Assembly: GCA_009776695.1 (NCBI GenBank)
Contig: WRNI01000004.1
Coordinates: 3 to 24,735 of the forward strand
Direction: 5' to 3'
Source: Methanomassiliicoccaceae archaeon
Lineage (GTDB): Archaea > Thermoplasmatota > Thermoplasmata > Methanomassiliicoccales > Methanomethylophilaceae
Length of the DNA: 24,733 nucleotides
Each line of letters opens with the position of its first letter. Position 1 is the stretch's first letter. This document shows, one piece after another, positions 13,617-22,162 of the stretch. The position numbers and the translations under genes are program-made. Under the pieces are notes generated by a model. The model had not been told where the DNA came from. It saw only the letters and a program-made list of their open reading frames with translations, and searched no databases.

Positions 13617-14525
13617 ATGAAGCTGTGGGAGTTCGTCAGGGTCGCCGGATCAAAGGTCAGAATAGACAGCAGACTGTCGGAATCGATCGGTCTCGTTGAC
13701 GGCGGTCACGTGTACAGTACTCTTTTCAAATACGAAGGCAACGGCGCCAAGGAGTATGAGCTCATACTTTCCGCTTTTCCGCAGGAGAACTACAGGACGC
13801 TGACCCATGTCACGGCGTACATGCGCGATGTTCCCGGCGCCACGGCGCAGGCAGCCGGGTTCCTCGGATCGAGGAGCGTGAACATTTTGAACTCGGTGTC
13901 GCTGAACGCGATATCCGATACAACGATAATATGGAAGATGCTTGTCGACCTCAGCTTCGCGGGCGAGGCGGATATAATCGCTGAATCGTTCAGAGCGCTC
14001 AAGGCATCGAACGACGCGTCCGTCTCAAAATTGGATCATATTGAAGTTGCGCCGGCGGACATAGGCCGCGTTTTCCGTTCGAAGAACGCCGACAGCAATA
14101 AGTCAGAAGTGAAACGCGGCGCCCCCGTGACGATGAGCGGCGGCGCGTTCGACGCTTCCGCCGAATATTCAGAGATTCTTGTGAACATTGACGGAACGGC
14201 GGCCATGATCGTCGCTGACCCGTCATCATGGATGTTATCGATAACATTCTTCCGGAAAGGTACAAAACTGATAAGGATGACGTTCAGCATACCCGACTGC
14301 CCGGGATCGATACAGCAGGTGGTCGATCACCTTGCTGAGGAGAATATAAATTTAATATCGGTGTTCAGTAAAGTTAAGATATGCTATCAGACGATGACGC
14401 TGGACATAACCGCCGACCTCGGCGCATGCAGGCACTCGGCCGGCGAAATGAAAAAGGAACTGCCGAAAGCTTTGGAAAGAATGAACGGCATATTCGAGCT
14501 TACGGAATACAAGGAACTGAACTGA
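13617..14525 (+). CDS. Double ACT-domain protein heading the ACS operon
   Basis: 302 residues from ATG 13617 (TTG 13596 is an in-frame alternative; neither has a strong ribosome-binding site). Two ACT-type ligand-binding modules are visible: THVTAYMRDVPGATAQAAGFLGSRSVNIL at about residues 65-95, and MTFSIPDCPGSIQQVVDHLAEENINLISV at about residues 215-245. Each has the beta-(D/x)xPG-helix pattern that forms small-molecule sites in amino-acid-responsive proteins. No catalytic domain or clear DNA-binding motif is present. The ACS ribosome-binding site starts one base after its stop, so the two are coupled. Given the proposed methionine role of the cluster, sensing methionine or a related amino acid is a reasonable inference, not shown by sequence. 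Confidence 0.75.
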   Translation: MKLWEFVRVAGSKVRIDSRLSESIGLVDGGHVYSTLFKYEGNGAKEYELILSAFPQENYRTLTHVTAYMRDVPGATAQAAGFLGSRSVNILNSVSLNAISDTTIIWKMLVDLSFAGEADIIAESFRALKASNDASVSKLDHIEVAPADIGRVFRSKNADSNKSEVKRGAPVTMSGGAFDASAEYSEILVNIDGTAAMIVADPSSWMLSITFFRKGTKLIRMTFSIPDCPGSIQQVVDHLAEENINLISVFSKVKICYQTMTLDITADLGACRHSAGEMKKELPKALERMNGIFELTEYKELN

Positions 14526-14535
14526 GGTGACTGAA

Positions 14536-16725
14536 TTGAATAAGGACCTCATCATGAAAAGGTACGGTACCGACGTTACGTCACTGGACCGCGTTCTGAG
14601 AACGGCGGAAGGCCGTACCGATACGGCGGCGCTCATAGCCATGGCGTCCGGCGGTTCGAAGGATATCGTATCCATGGCCAAAGACGCAGTGTCAAAAGCT
14701 AAACAAAAACACGGTAACGTGAAGCTTTCGTTCCCGGAGACGGCGTACGGCCTTCCGCTGCTTTACGGGTGGAAGGGAATTTCCGATATAGATATCGACG
14801 GTGCGGCATCGTTCCTTGATTCGCTGAAGGACGCCGGTGACGCGACGCTCGATGACGGTCTCCTCGCGGGCGAGAACACAATGTACGCGGCGGAAATAAT
14901 AGAAGCGGTACGTTATCTTGACGGTGCCCCGGAAGAGGGCGAGGGTTTCGTTCCTGACCGTGTCCTGAGGGAATTGGGATTAAGTTTCGTTGACGAGACC
15001 ATACCCGGCGCGGTGCTCTTCCTGGGAAGAACGGACGATGACCGCGAACTGAAAAAGATGGCAAGGGACTGCCAGTCCAAGGGAATGGTATCATGCGCCT
15101 CCGGTGATTGCCTCGAACAAATAAAAGAGAACGGCATCGCCGTCGGATGGGACCGCATGTTCTATCCTCTCGGAACGTTCACCGCGACCGTTCACGCACT
15201 GAACTTCGCGGCGCGCGCAGCGTATTCGTTCGGAAGCGTGAGCGAAGGGGACCGCGACCGTCTGAAAGCGTACCTTTCCAAAAGGCCGAAGATCGTCGTC
15301 ATACATATGGGACCGCTGTCCCGTCTCGATGCGGCGTTCGCGTTCTCCGCGTTACTGCACAGCGCCGTCATTGTGACGGACCAGGACGTCACGGAGATAA
15401 GCGGCGCGCTGCGGTCGTGCAAAGACCATGAGGATATGATACAAGTGGGCATCGAAGAGCGGGGCATAACGGTAAAACTTGAACCGATAGACCTTCCCGT
15501 TGCCTACGGACCGGCGTTCGAGGGCGAGACGGTACGCAAACCGGATACATACATTGAATCGGGCGGTACAAGAAGCGAATCGTTCGAGCTTCTCACGCTT
15601 GCTGATGAGAATGATGTCGAGGACGGAAAGATAACCGTCGTCGGAAATGACATTGACAAATTCAAAAAAGGCGAGACGATACCGCTTGGTATCGTCGTTC
15701 ACATCTACGGAAAGGATGTGCAGTCGGATCTTGAACCGGTGATAGAGAGGAACATCCACCATTTCCTGAATTACGCGGAAGGGGTGTGGCACGCCGGCCA
15801 GAGAGACTCTAATTGGATAAGAATAAGCAACAACGCCGTTGAAAGCGGTATTCGTCTTGAGCATCTCGGCAAGATACTGGTGCACAAGATCAAAGAGGAG
15901 TTCGGAAAGGTCGTTACAAGGATCCAGGTGACCGTGATAACGGAACCGGAAGAGGTCTCGCGGCAGCATGAAAAGGCGAAGAAGATATATGAGGCCAGAG
16001 ACGAAAGAATGAAAGGCCTCACGGACGATTCGGTTGACGTTTTCTACACGTGCACCATGTGCCAGTCGTTCGCCCCGGATCACGTGTGCATCGTCGCGCC
16101 CGAACGTCTCGGGCTCTGCGGCGCCATCAACTGGCTTGACGCCAAGGCAAGCAACGGACTGTCGCCGAACGGACCGAACGCGCCCGTTGACAAAGGTCGG
16201 TACATTAATGAAAAGAAAGGCGAATGGGAAGGCACTAACGCCGTTGTACGTGCGCAGTCGCACGGCAACGTGGAAAGAATGTGCATGTACAGCCTCATGG
16301 ACTCGCCGATGACCTCCTGCGGCTGCTTTGAAGTGGTCGTTGCAATGACGTCCGATATGCAGGCCGTTGCTTTGGTGGACCGCGATCACACGGGAATGAC
16401 GCCCGTCGGGATGAAGTTCTCAACGCTTGCGGGCTCCATAGGCGGCGGAAGGCAGACACCCGGGTTCATGGGCATAGCGAGAAAATATATCGTCAGCAGA
16501 AAGTTCATTGCCGCGGAAGGCGGCATAGCGAGAGTGGCATGGATGCCCAAACGTCTCAAGGAGATGTTCGCCGACGATATCCGGCGCATCGGTAACGAAG
16601 CAGGCATCCCCGATCTTTACGATAAGATCGCCGACGAAACGGTAACGGAGGACGCGGACGGATTGATCGCATGGATGACCGAGAAACAGCACCCGGCGCT
16701 TAACATGCCGCCGCTGATGGAGTGA
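14536..16725 (+). CDS. cdhC: Acetyl-CoA synthase, full-length bacterial-type catalytic subunit (AcsB/CdhC)
   Basis: Makes or cleaves acetyl-CoA at the nickel A-cluster: CH3-CFeSP + CO + CoA <-> acetyl-CoA. TTG 14536 is preferred as start: GGTGA lies five bases before it, and it yields 729 residues, the size of Moorella AcsB. With it, the A-cluster ligands fall at Cys506, Cys509, Cys518, Cys528 and the Cys595-Gly-Cys597 pair, the same numbers I recall for the Moorella enzyme; Phe512 is also in place. GTG 14527 would be less well placed. The N-terminal 300 residues, which bind CO dehydrogenase in bacteria and are absent from typical archaeal CdhC of about 470 residues, are present. No CO dehydrogenase gene is in the window. 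The stop lies four bases before the cdhD ATG. Confidence 0.95.
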   Translation: MNKDLIMKRYGTDVTSLDRVLRTAEGRTDTAALIAMASGGSKDIVSMAKDAVSKAKQKHGNVKLSFPETAYGLPLLYGWKGISDIDIDGAASFLDSLKDAGDATLDDGLLAGENTMYAAEIIEAVRYLDGAPEEGEGFVPDRVLRELGLSFVDETIPGAVLFLGRTDDDRELKKMARDCQSKGMVSCASGDCLEQIKENGIAVGWDRMFYPLGTFTATVHALNFAARAAYSFGSVSEGDRDRLKAYLSKRPKIVVIHMGPLSRLDAAFAFSALLHSAVIVTDQDVTEISGALRSCKDHEDMIQVGIEERGITVKLEPIDLPVAYGPAFEGETVRKPDTYIESGGTRSESFELLTLADENDVEDGKITVVGNDIDKFKKGETIPLGIVVHIYGKDVQSDLEPVIERNIHHFLNYAEGVWHAGQRDSNWIRISNNAVESGIRLEHLGKILVHKIKEEFGKVVTRIQVTVITEPEEVSRQHEKAKKIYEARDERMKGLTDDSVDVFYTCTMCQSFAPDHVCIVAPERLGLCGAINWLDAKASNGLSPNGPNAPVDKGRYINEKKGEWEGTNAVVRAQSHGNVERMCMYSLMDSPMTSCGCFEVVVAMTSDMQAVALVDRDHTGMTPVGMKFSTLAGSIGGGRQTPGFMGIARKYIVSRKFIAAEGGIARVAWMPKRLKEMFADDIRRIGNEAGIPDLYDKIADETVTEDADGLIAWMTEKQHPALNMPPLME

Positions 16726-16729
16726 TACG

Positions 16730-17647
16730 ATGAAGATACCCGACGTCAGCGAGAAATATCAGGGAAGGATAGGCGAAGTATCTTTGGAAGGAGGTTACGC
16801 GGCGGGAGGCGCGGACGGGATGCCTTTCCTTTCTTTCGAGAACTCGTCCAAAAGAAGAGTGATGATCGCCGGTGAGGTAATTGACGATATTTCCGAGTAT
16901 CCTGAGCTTGCGGCGTCGATGTTCAGCAGCCGTCAGAACGATCCCGTCGAATGGGCGATGATGTGGAAGGAGATCGGCGCGGACATGATATGCCTCCGTC
17001 TGAAAGGAATTGATCCCGATAAAGGCAAAAGAACGCCGAAGGATGCGGCGAAGCTGGTCAAAAAAATAGCCGATTCCGTTAAAATTCCGGTCATCGTTTA
17101 CGGATGCGGCACCCCTTCGGCTGATAACGAGGCCATGAGCGAGATAAGCGCATTGGTGAAGGATACAAGACTGATACTTGCGAAGGCGGATGAGGACGAG
17201 TACAGGACGATATCATCGGCGGCGATGGCGGGAAGGCATGTTATCATCGCGTTCTCCAACCTTGATGTCAATCTTGCGAAGCAGATGAACATCATACTCA
17301 CCGATTTCGGTATGACGGTGAACGACATCTTAATGGATCCGCTGATGGCCCCGCTCGGAATGGGGCTTGACTATTCGTATTCCGTTAACGAACGCATACG
17401 TCTGGCGGCGCTGTCCGGTGATAAGATGCTTCAGATACCGATGATATGCGACGCCACCGGCGCGTGGGATGTGGGCGATGCGATCATTGATGACGAACAC
17501 CTCGGTAACGTTACGAGCAGGGTGACATGGTGGGAGACGATGACCGCGATGGCAGCGATCGTATCAGGCGCGGACATCGTCATAATGAGGAATCCCGGCG
17601 CGGCGGACATGATAATGGGATACGCGAATGAACTGAGAGGTGACTGA
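16730..17647 (+). CDS. cdhD: Corrinoid iron-sulfur protein, small (delta) subunit
   Basis: 305 residues, TIM-barrel subunit of the CFeSP that pairs with the next gene product and shuttles the methyl group to or from acetyl-CoA synthase. Recognisable parts are MIAGEVIDDISEYP near the N-terminus, ADMICLRLKGIDP, VPVIVYGCGTPSADNE-like core, NDILMDPLMAPLGMGLDYSYSVNERIR (about residues 195-225) and ICDATGAWD. Length matches bacterial AcsD (about 320) better than methanogen CdhD (over 400). The ATG has GGAGTGA four bases upstream, formed by the end of the ACS gene, and the stop overlaps the ribosome-binding site region of cdhE. A corrinoid methyl donor for methionine synthesis would be this complex. 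Confidence 0.94.
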   Translation: MKIPDVSEKYQGRIGEVSLEGGYAAGGADGMPFLSFENSSKRRVMIAGEVIDDISEYPELAASMFSSRQNDPVEWAMMWKEIGADMICLRLKGIDPDKGKRTPKDAAKLVKKIADSVKIPVIVYGCGTPSADNEAMSEISALVKDTRLILAKADEDEYRTISSAAMAGRHVIIAFSNLDVNLAKQMNIILTDFGMTVNDILMDPLMAPLGMGLDYSYSVNERIRLAALSGDKMLQIPMICDATGAWDVGDAIIDDEHLGNVTSRVTWWETMTAMAAIVSGADIVIMRNPGAADMIMGYANELRGD

Positions 17648-17648
17648 T

Positions 17649-18956
17649 GTGCCGACGGCAATAGAATTCTTCAAGCTGCTTCCCAAGACCAACTGCAAGG
17701 ACTGCGGTCAGCCTACGTGTTTGGCGTTCGCGATGCTCCTTGCCAATCAGAAGGCGAAGATAGACGACTGCCCGCATGTCAGCCAAAGTTCTAAGGACGC
17801 ACTGGAAGCGTCAGCGGCACCGCCTGTCAGAACGGTAACGATAGGCACCGGAAAGGAGATACGCATGGGCGGCGAGACCGTCCTTTACAGGCACGAGCGC
17901 CGTTTCATCAACCCGATAGCGTATGCTCTTACCGTCTCAGACACGTGCAACGTAACGGAACGCATCGGCGAAATAAAAAAATTAAGCTTCGAAAGAGTCG
18001 GAACGGTGTATGATATTGATGCCGTATCAGTAAGATGCGATTCCCGCGACCCGAAAAGATTCGCGGATGCCGTTGATTCAGCAATGAAGATATGGGACAG
18101 ACCGTTAATCCTTGAGTGCGTTCCCGAGATCATAGAGGAGGCGCTGATCATCGCATCATCACGGAGGCCGCTCATTTACTGCGCCGACAAAGATAACATT
18201 GATATTATGGCCGCTCTCGCCAAGAAGTATTCATGCCCGCTTGCCGTCAGGGATGCTGACATTGAGGTACTTGCGGACCTCGCGGAACGCGCGAAAGAAC
18301 TTGGTGTTAACGATATCGTCCTTGACACCGCCGCGTCGAATCTGAAAGAATGCATCGAGCGCCACACCGTCGTAAGACGATGCGCAGTAAAGAAGAAGTT
18401 CAGACCGTTCGGGCATCCGATCATGGACCGCGTCGGTTCCGGAGAGTACGCGATCGCCATGGCGGCGATGTCGACGATGAAGTACGGAAGCCTTGTGATA
18501 TTGGACGATCTGAAGAATTATGAAGCGTTACCGTTGTTCACGCTGCGCCAGAACATTTACACCGATCCTCAGGTGCCCATACAGGTGAAGCAAGGCTTAT
18601 ACCCAATAGGCGGGCCCTCGGAACATTCGCCGATATTCTTCACAACCAATTTTTCATTAACATATTTCACCGTACGCGCCGACATAGAAAGGTCGAAGAT
18701 GCCGGTGTGGCTGCAGATCGTAGACACCGAAGGATTATCGGTGCTTACCGCGTACTCGGCGGGCAAGTTCACCGCGGAGCATGTCGCGGACGCGCTGAAC
18801 GAAAGCAACGTATTATCAATGTCCGACGGCCCCGTCGTCATTCCCGGACTTGTTGCAAGGATGTCCGCGAAGCTCCGTGATCTTCTGAACAGGAACGTCG
18901 TCGTAGGAACGACGGAATCGCGGGACATACCGAAGTTCCTACGTGACCTTAAGTGA
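17649..18956 (+). CDS. cdhE: Corrinoid iron-sulfur protein, large (gamma) subunit
   Basis: 435 residues from GTG 17649, which sits five bases after GGTGA; GTG 17640 lies inside that site. The N-terminal [4Fe-4S] motif is clear: TNCKDCGQPTCLAFAM with Cys16, Cys19, Cys24 and Cys41 (C-x2-C-x4-C-x16-C). This low-potential cluster feeds electrons for corrinoid reduction. A TIM barrel follows, and the C-terminal 120 residues correspond to the cobalamin-binding domain (GGPSEHSPIFFTTNFSLTYFTVRADIE... to the end). Two ASRRPLIYCADKDN-type barrel segments support the assignment. It is the last gene of the ACT-ACS-CFeSP operon. No gene for methyl-pterin:CFeSP methyltransferase (AcsE/MtrH-like) follows. 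Confidence 0.94.
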   Translation: MPTAIEFFKLLPKTNCKDCGQPTCLAFAMLLANQKAKIDDCPHVSQSSKDALEASAAPPVRTVTIGTGKEIRMGGETVLYRHERRFINPIAYALTVSDTCNVTERIGEIKKLSFERVGTVYDIDAVSVRCDSRDPKRFADAVDSAMKIWDRPLILECVPEIIEEALIIASSRRPLIYCADKDNIDIMAALAKKYSCPLAVRDADIEVLADLAERAKELGVNDIVLDTAASNLKECIERHTVVRRCAVKKKFRPFGHPIMDRVGSGEYAIAMAAMSTMKYGSLVILDDLKNYEALPLFTLRQNIYTDPQVPIQVKQGLYPIGGPSEHSPIFFTTNFSLTYFTVRADIERSKMPVWLQIVDTEGLSVLTAYSAGKFTAEHVADALNESNVLSMSDGPVVIPGLVARMSAKLRDLLNRNVVVGTTESRDIPKFLRDLK

Positions 18957-19128
18957 CCGTCACAACAATTACAAACTTACCGAGAATCGCGGCAACACCG
19001 CCGCACCGATCTCACGCTCTGCGAATGTTCGATGTAAAACTTCACACCGATGAGCCGGACAAAGTATATCTTGACGGACCAGATACAGGAGGATATGCAC
19101 AAAGGGTCAGAAGGAGAGGGAGTCGGCA

Positions 19129-20253
19129 ATGGTAAGAAAAAAGGATAGCTCACCGGCAAAGCGCGTTCCGCAAGAGCCTGCACCGTCAAATTTACCAGAC
19201 AAATTGCTTACAGATCTCGTAGGCATAATTGAAAGCCGCAAACAGAAAATGTACCGTCAAGTGAATAGCGATGCGGTCATGATGTTCTGGGAAGTGGGCA
19301 ACAGGATCAATAAAGAAATACTCGGAAACGAACGGGCAGAATATGGTAAGCAAATTGTCGTTACAGTGTCACGACAATTGGAAAGGCAGTACGGCGGAAA
19401 CTTTGAGGAAAAGAATTTGCGCCGTATGATGCAGTTCGCATCCCAGTTCAAAGACGCAAAGATTGTCGTTACACTGTCACAACAATTGTCATGGTCGCAT
19501 ATTTTGGCAATTTTGCCTCTGAAAACAACGGAATCAAAGCTCTATTACGCAGAGGAGACAGCGAAGCACAATCTCGGCGTCCGTGACTTAAGGCATATGA
19601 TGTCCAGAAAAGCATACGAACGGCGTGAGATATCCAATCTGAAATTGTCCAGTCAATCGAAGGTGCCGTTCAATACGTTCAAAGACCCGGTCCTTCTGGA
19701 TCTTCTCGATCTGAAAGAGAACTTCTTGGAAGCGGACCTAGAGAAGGCCATTATAGTCGAACTCGAAAAGTTCATTCTGGAATTCGGTCGCGGTTTCTCA
19801 TTTATCGCACGTCAAAAACGCATAACATTCGAGGGCCGCGACTATTTCGTAGACCTTCTGTTCTACAACCGTGACCTTCGCCGTCTGGTGGCCGTGGAAC
19901 TGAAGCTTGGTGAGTTCGAGCTGGAATACAAGGGGCAGATGGAAGGCTATTTGCGTTTACTGAACAAGTTCGAACGAAAAGAGGGAGAGGAACAGCCGAT
20001 AGGCATAATACTCTGCACCGGTGCGAACCGTCACATGGTCGAGCTGCTGGAAATGGACAAAGCAGGGATCGCCGTCTCAGAGTTCTGGACGGAACTGCCG
20101 CCGAAGGAACAGTTTGAACATAAGCTGCAGGAGATCATGGCGGAAGCAAAGGAACGTCTGGAAAGGCGCAGACTTCAGGGCATCGGCGACGGTCTGAAGC
20201 AACTGAAATATTTCATCGAACCGAAACCGGACGACTATCCCGAAAAAGACTGA
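19129..20253 (+). CDS. DUF1016 (YhcG-type) PDDEXK nuclease-family protein
   Basis: 374 residues. The N-terminal DUF1016_N helical region (about residues 25-170) includes YRQVNSDAVMMFWEVGNRI, YGKQIVVTVSRQLERQYGGNFEEKNLRRMMQFA and LSWSHILAILPL. The C-terminal nuclease-like domain has FIARQKRITFEGRDYFVDLLFYNRDLRRLVAVELKLGEF, in which Asp, Glu and Lys (D-VDLL...VELK) form the PDDEXK-like active site. Such proteins occur singly in bacteria and archaea and with restriction or mobile loci; the substrate is unknown. ATG 19129 has GGAG upstream. A 32-codon frame (19050-19148) overlaps its start but has no support. It separates the two convergent halves of the ACS/methionine module and is followed by a hairpin. 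Confidence 0.9.
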   Translation: MVRKKDSSPAKRVPQEPAPSNLPDKLLTDLVGIIESRKQKMYRQVNSDAVMMFWEVGNRINKEILGNERAEYGKQIVVTVSRQLERQYGGNFEEKNLRRMMQFASQFKDAKIVVTLSQQLSWSHILAILPLKTTESKLYYAEETAKHNLGVRDLRHMMSRKAYERREISNLKLSSQSKVPFNTFKDPVLLDLLDLKENFLEADLEKAIIVELEKFILEFGRGFSFIARQKRITFEGRDYFVDLLFYNRDLRRLVAVELKLGEFELEYKGQMEGYLRLLNKFERKEGEEQPIGIILCTGANRHMVELLEMDKAGIAVSEFWTELPPKEQFEHKLQEIMAEAKERLERRRLQGIGDGLKQLKYFIEPKPDDYPEKD

Positions 20254-20269
20254 ACCTGAAATGAATGGG

Positions 20270-20292
20270 GGCGCCGGATGAATGCCGGCGCC
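20270..20292. terminator. Bidirectional hairpin between convergent genes
   Basis: GGCGCCGG (20270-20277) and CCGGCGCC (20285-20292) form a perfect eight-base stem with a seven-base loop. It lies between the convergent DUF1016 stop (20253) and cooC stop (20347), where it could serve both strands. No T-run adjoins it. Confidence 0.5.
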
Positions 20293-20346
20293 GCGCCGGC
20301 CTGATACCTTCCCACTCGCTATTCTGCGATATGTTCTGATCTGCGC

Positions 20347-21087
20347 CTATTGACAGATCATTTTTATTATCGATGAGACGCCTTTGCTGAGTTCCGAATC
20401 TTCCGGCAGCCTGAGAGCCGAACCCTCCAGTCCCGCCTCGTAGACCAGCGGGTCATGCTTTATCGCGACGACGTCATCAAAACCGTTGTCCTTCGCTTCC
20501 CTGCGCAGTTCTTCGGGCAGTTCTCCGGGAAGGTTGTTCATAACGAGTATCGTTCTTCCTATTTCCATTCCCACTTCCTTCGCCACCGCCGATAAACGTG
20601 ACGCCGTCCTTATGCCTATTATCGTGGGATCCGATACTAAGAGCAGCACATCCGCCTTCGGAAGTATCTTCCTTGAGAGATGTTCCATTCCCGCTTCGTT
20701 GTCCGCCACCGTGAACTTATAATTCTTTATCATGCCGGCGAAACATTCCCTGAGCACATTGTTCATGAAACAGTAGCATCCCTCCCCTTCCGGCCGTCCC
20801 ATGACGAGAAGGTCGATATTATCGGACTCATGCATCGCCCTGCGTATCTCCATCGCCACGTATTCGTGCTTGCTCATTCCGCTTGGCACAGTGTCGGGAT
20901 CTTTGACGATGCTGTTCCTTATCCCGCCTATTGTGCTTTCAACGCCGATGCCAAGCTTGTCCGGAAGATTGGTGTTCGGGTCGGCGTCCACCGCCAGAAC
21001 GACATCCTTCTTTGATAACTGAAGGATAAGCTGCGACGCTATCGAGCTCTTTCCCACGCCTCCTTTTCCCGCAAGCGCTATTATCAT
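20347..21087 (-). CDS. cooC: CooC/AcsF-type nickel-insertion ATPase
   Basis: 246-residue MinD-like P-loop ATPase. The deviant Walker A GKGGVGKSS (residues 7-15) opens the protein. The family's nickel-binding Cys-x-Cys lies in GEGCYCFMNN (Cys104, Cys106), preceded by the usual MGRPE. CooC proteins mature CO dehydrogenase and their AcsF relatives insert nickel into acetyl-CoA synthase. With no CO dehydrogenase in sight and ACS encoded close by, the ACS A-cluster is the likely client. Its ATG overlaps the stop of the preceding methionine-synthase-like gene by four bases (ATGA), so both are made together. Confidence 0.9.
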   Translation of the reverse strand: MIIALAGKGGVGKSSIASQLILQLSKKDVVLAVDADPNTNLPDKLGIGVESTIGGIRNSIVKDPDTVPSGMSKHEYVAMEIRRAMHESDNIDLLVMGRPEGEGCYCFMNNVLRECFAGMIKNYKFTVADNEAGMEHLSRKILPKADVLLLVSDPTIIGIRTASRLSAVAKEVGMEIGRTILVMNNLPGELPEELRREAKDNGFDDVVAIKHDPLVYEAGLEGSALRLPEDSELSKGVSSIIKMICQ

Positions 21088-22106
21088 CCGTTCACCCCGT
21101 AACGTTCTTTCATCTCTTTTGATACTCCGTAAAGCATATCAAGCGCCCGATCGGCGTTGTCGGGGGTCATGCCGCCCAGCCCGCACTGCGGCGTTATCAT
21201 CGATCTGCGTGCGATAAGATCTTCGTCAATCCCTTTCCTGACAAGCGCGTCCATGTTCTTAACTAACATGTTCACCAGGCTGTTAACGTTCTCGGACGCG
21301 ATGATATCGTCGCTGCTCGGTATGAGGCCCCATGACAGCGTCCCGCCTCTTTCCAGGAACGCGGACACGTCGTCGGAGAACATCGCTATCGTGTGCGCGT
21401 ACGCATACGCGTCGAAACTCAGTATGTCTGCTTCGGTGCGGAGAACAAGCGCCCAGTCCGTGTTCCCGCAGCAGTGTATCGCTTTTTTGCATTCAAGTCC
21501 GCTCATCGACTCGTTAAGCCATTCGGCCGCATCGTCATTGGATATCGAGGCGAACGGCGTTCCCAGTAATGTTAATGAAGGTTCGTCGAATGATATTATT
21601 ACGTTCTTGTTATGCTTCGATAACTCCGCGGCCTGCCATTTCGCGGTCATGTTCACCGTTCTTACGACAATTTCGGAATACGCTTCGTCGTATATCACCG
21701 ACCTTCCGTCCCTGTCCGTTATCTGAAGACCTTCGCTTATCGGCCCCGTCACCTGGCCTTTTATCGCCTTGAATTTCGACAGGTCATACTTTACAAAATC
21801 ATACATTCCTTTGTAATATTTTTCCGGATGCGCAAAATATGAGATATCATCGGACAGTATCGCGGTGTATATCTCCGTCGGGTCGTAGGACGATATGTCG
21901 GCGGTCATCTTTTTGCCGATGCCGTCTATCTCTATCCCCGGAAGACTGCAGCCGGTCTGCACGTACATGCTCTCCGTGTATCCCAAGGCAGGGAGCTGCG
22001 GCCACGCCGGATATGTGACCTTCGCGTTAAGAATTTTATCCGATGCCTCCTTTGCGCTGCCGTACGGGAGAGAGCCTATCAGCGTCGTGTCGAAATTATG
22101 ATCCAT
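21084..22106 (-). CDS. Core methionine-synthase-like protein (MetE C-terminal fold; MesB/MesC-like)
   Basis: 340 residues, one UroD/MetE-type barrel with no folate-binding domain. Zinc-site residues match the catalytic half of cobalamin-independent methionine synthase: His211 and Cys213 in IHCCGNTDW, Asp232 where MetE has a glutamate, and Cys308 in TPQCGLGG, close to MetE's PDCGL. The N-terminal TTLIGSLPYGS also resembles MetE-core enzymes. MesB and MesC families occur in anaerobes with the Wood-Ljungdahl pathway and are predicted to take methyl groups from the CFeSP. The neighbours here are the CFeSP re-activator (56 bases upstream) and cooC (overlapping). I infer homocysteine methylation from methyl-CFeSP; a methyltransferase to coenzyme M is the main alternative. 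Confidence 0.8.
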   Translation of the reverse strand: MDHNFDTTLIGSLPYGSAKEASDKILNAKVTYPAWPQLPALGYTESMYVQTGCSLPGIEIDGIGKKMTADISSYDPTEIYTAILSDDISYFAHPEKYYKGMYDFVKYDLSKFKAIKGQVTGPISEGLQITDRDGRSVIYDEAYSEIVVRTVNMTAKWQAAELSKHNKNVIISFDEPSLTLLGTPFASISNDDAAEWLNESMSGLECKKAIHCCGNTDWALVLRTEADILSFDAYAYAHTIAMFSDDVSAFLERGGTLSWGLIPSSDDIIASENVNSLVNMLVKNMDALVRKGIDEDLIARRSMITPQCGLGGMTPDNADRALDMLYGVSKEMKERYGVNG

Positions 22107-22127
22107 CGTTTTGTCAATGACCGCGGA

Positions 22128-22139
22128 ATATTAAAGGGC
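22128..22139 (-). promoter_or_regulatory. Possible internal promoter of the methionine-synthase-like gene
   Basis: On the minus strand CTTTAATATTCC lies 22-33 bases before ATG 22106. That places the transcript start almost at the ATG, and no Shine-Dalgarno is visible there, so a leaderless transcript is possible in addition to read-through from the upstream gene. Confidence 0.35.
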
Positions 22140-22162
22140 ACCGTTGCATACTTCCGTCCGCA

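Noticed and set aside
15352..16389. 345-codon minus-strand frame opposite the ACS gene
   Set aside because: Antisense to a gene with every catalytic residue identified; long antisense frames are common in such G/C-rich genes.
14536..18956. Complete CODH/ACS for carbon fixation or acetoclastic growth
   Set aside because: No alpha/epsilon CO dehydrogenase subunits or methyl-pterin methyltransferase are present in the window.
19050..19148. 32-codon frame overlapping the DUF1016 start
   Set aside because: Glycine/lysine-rich end, no conserved feature, and it may only be leader sequence of the DUF1016 gene.
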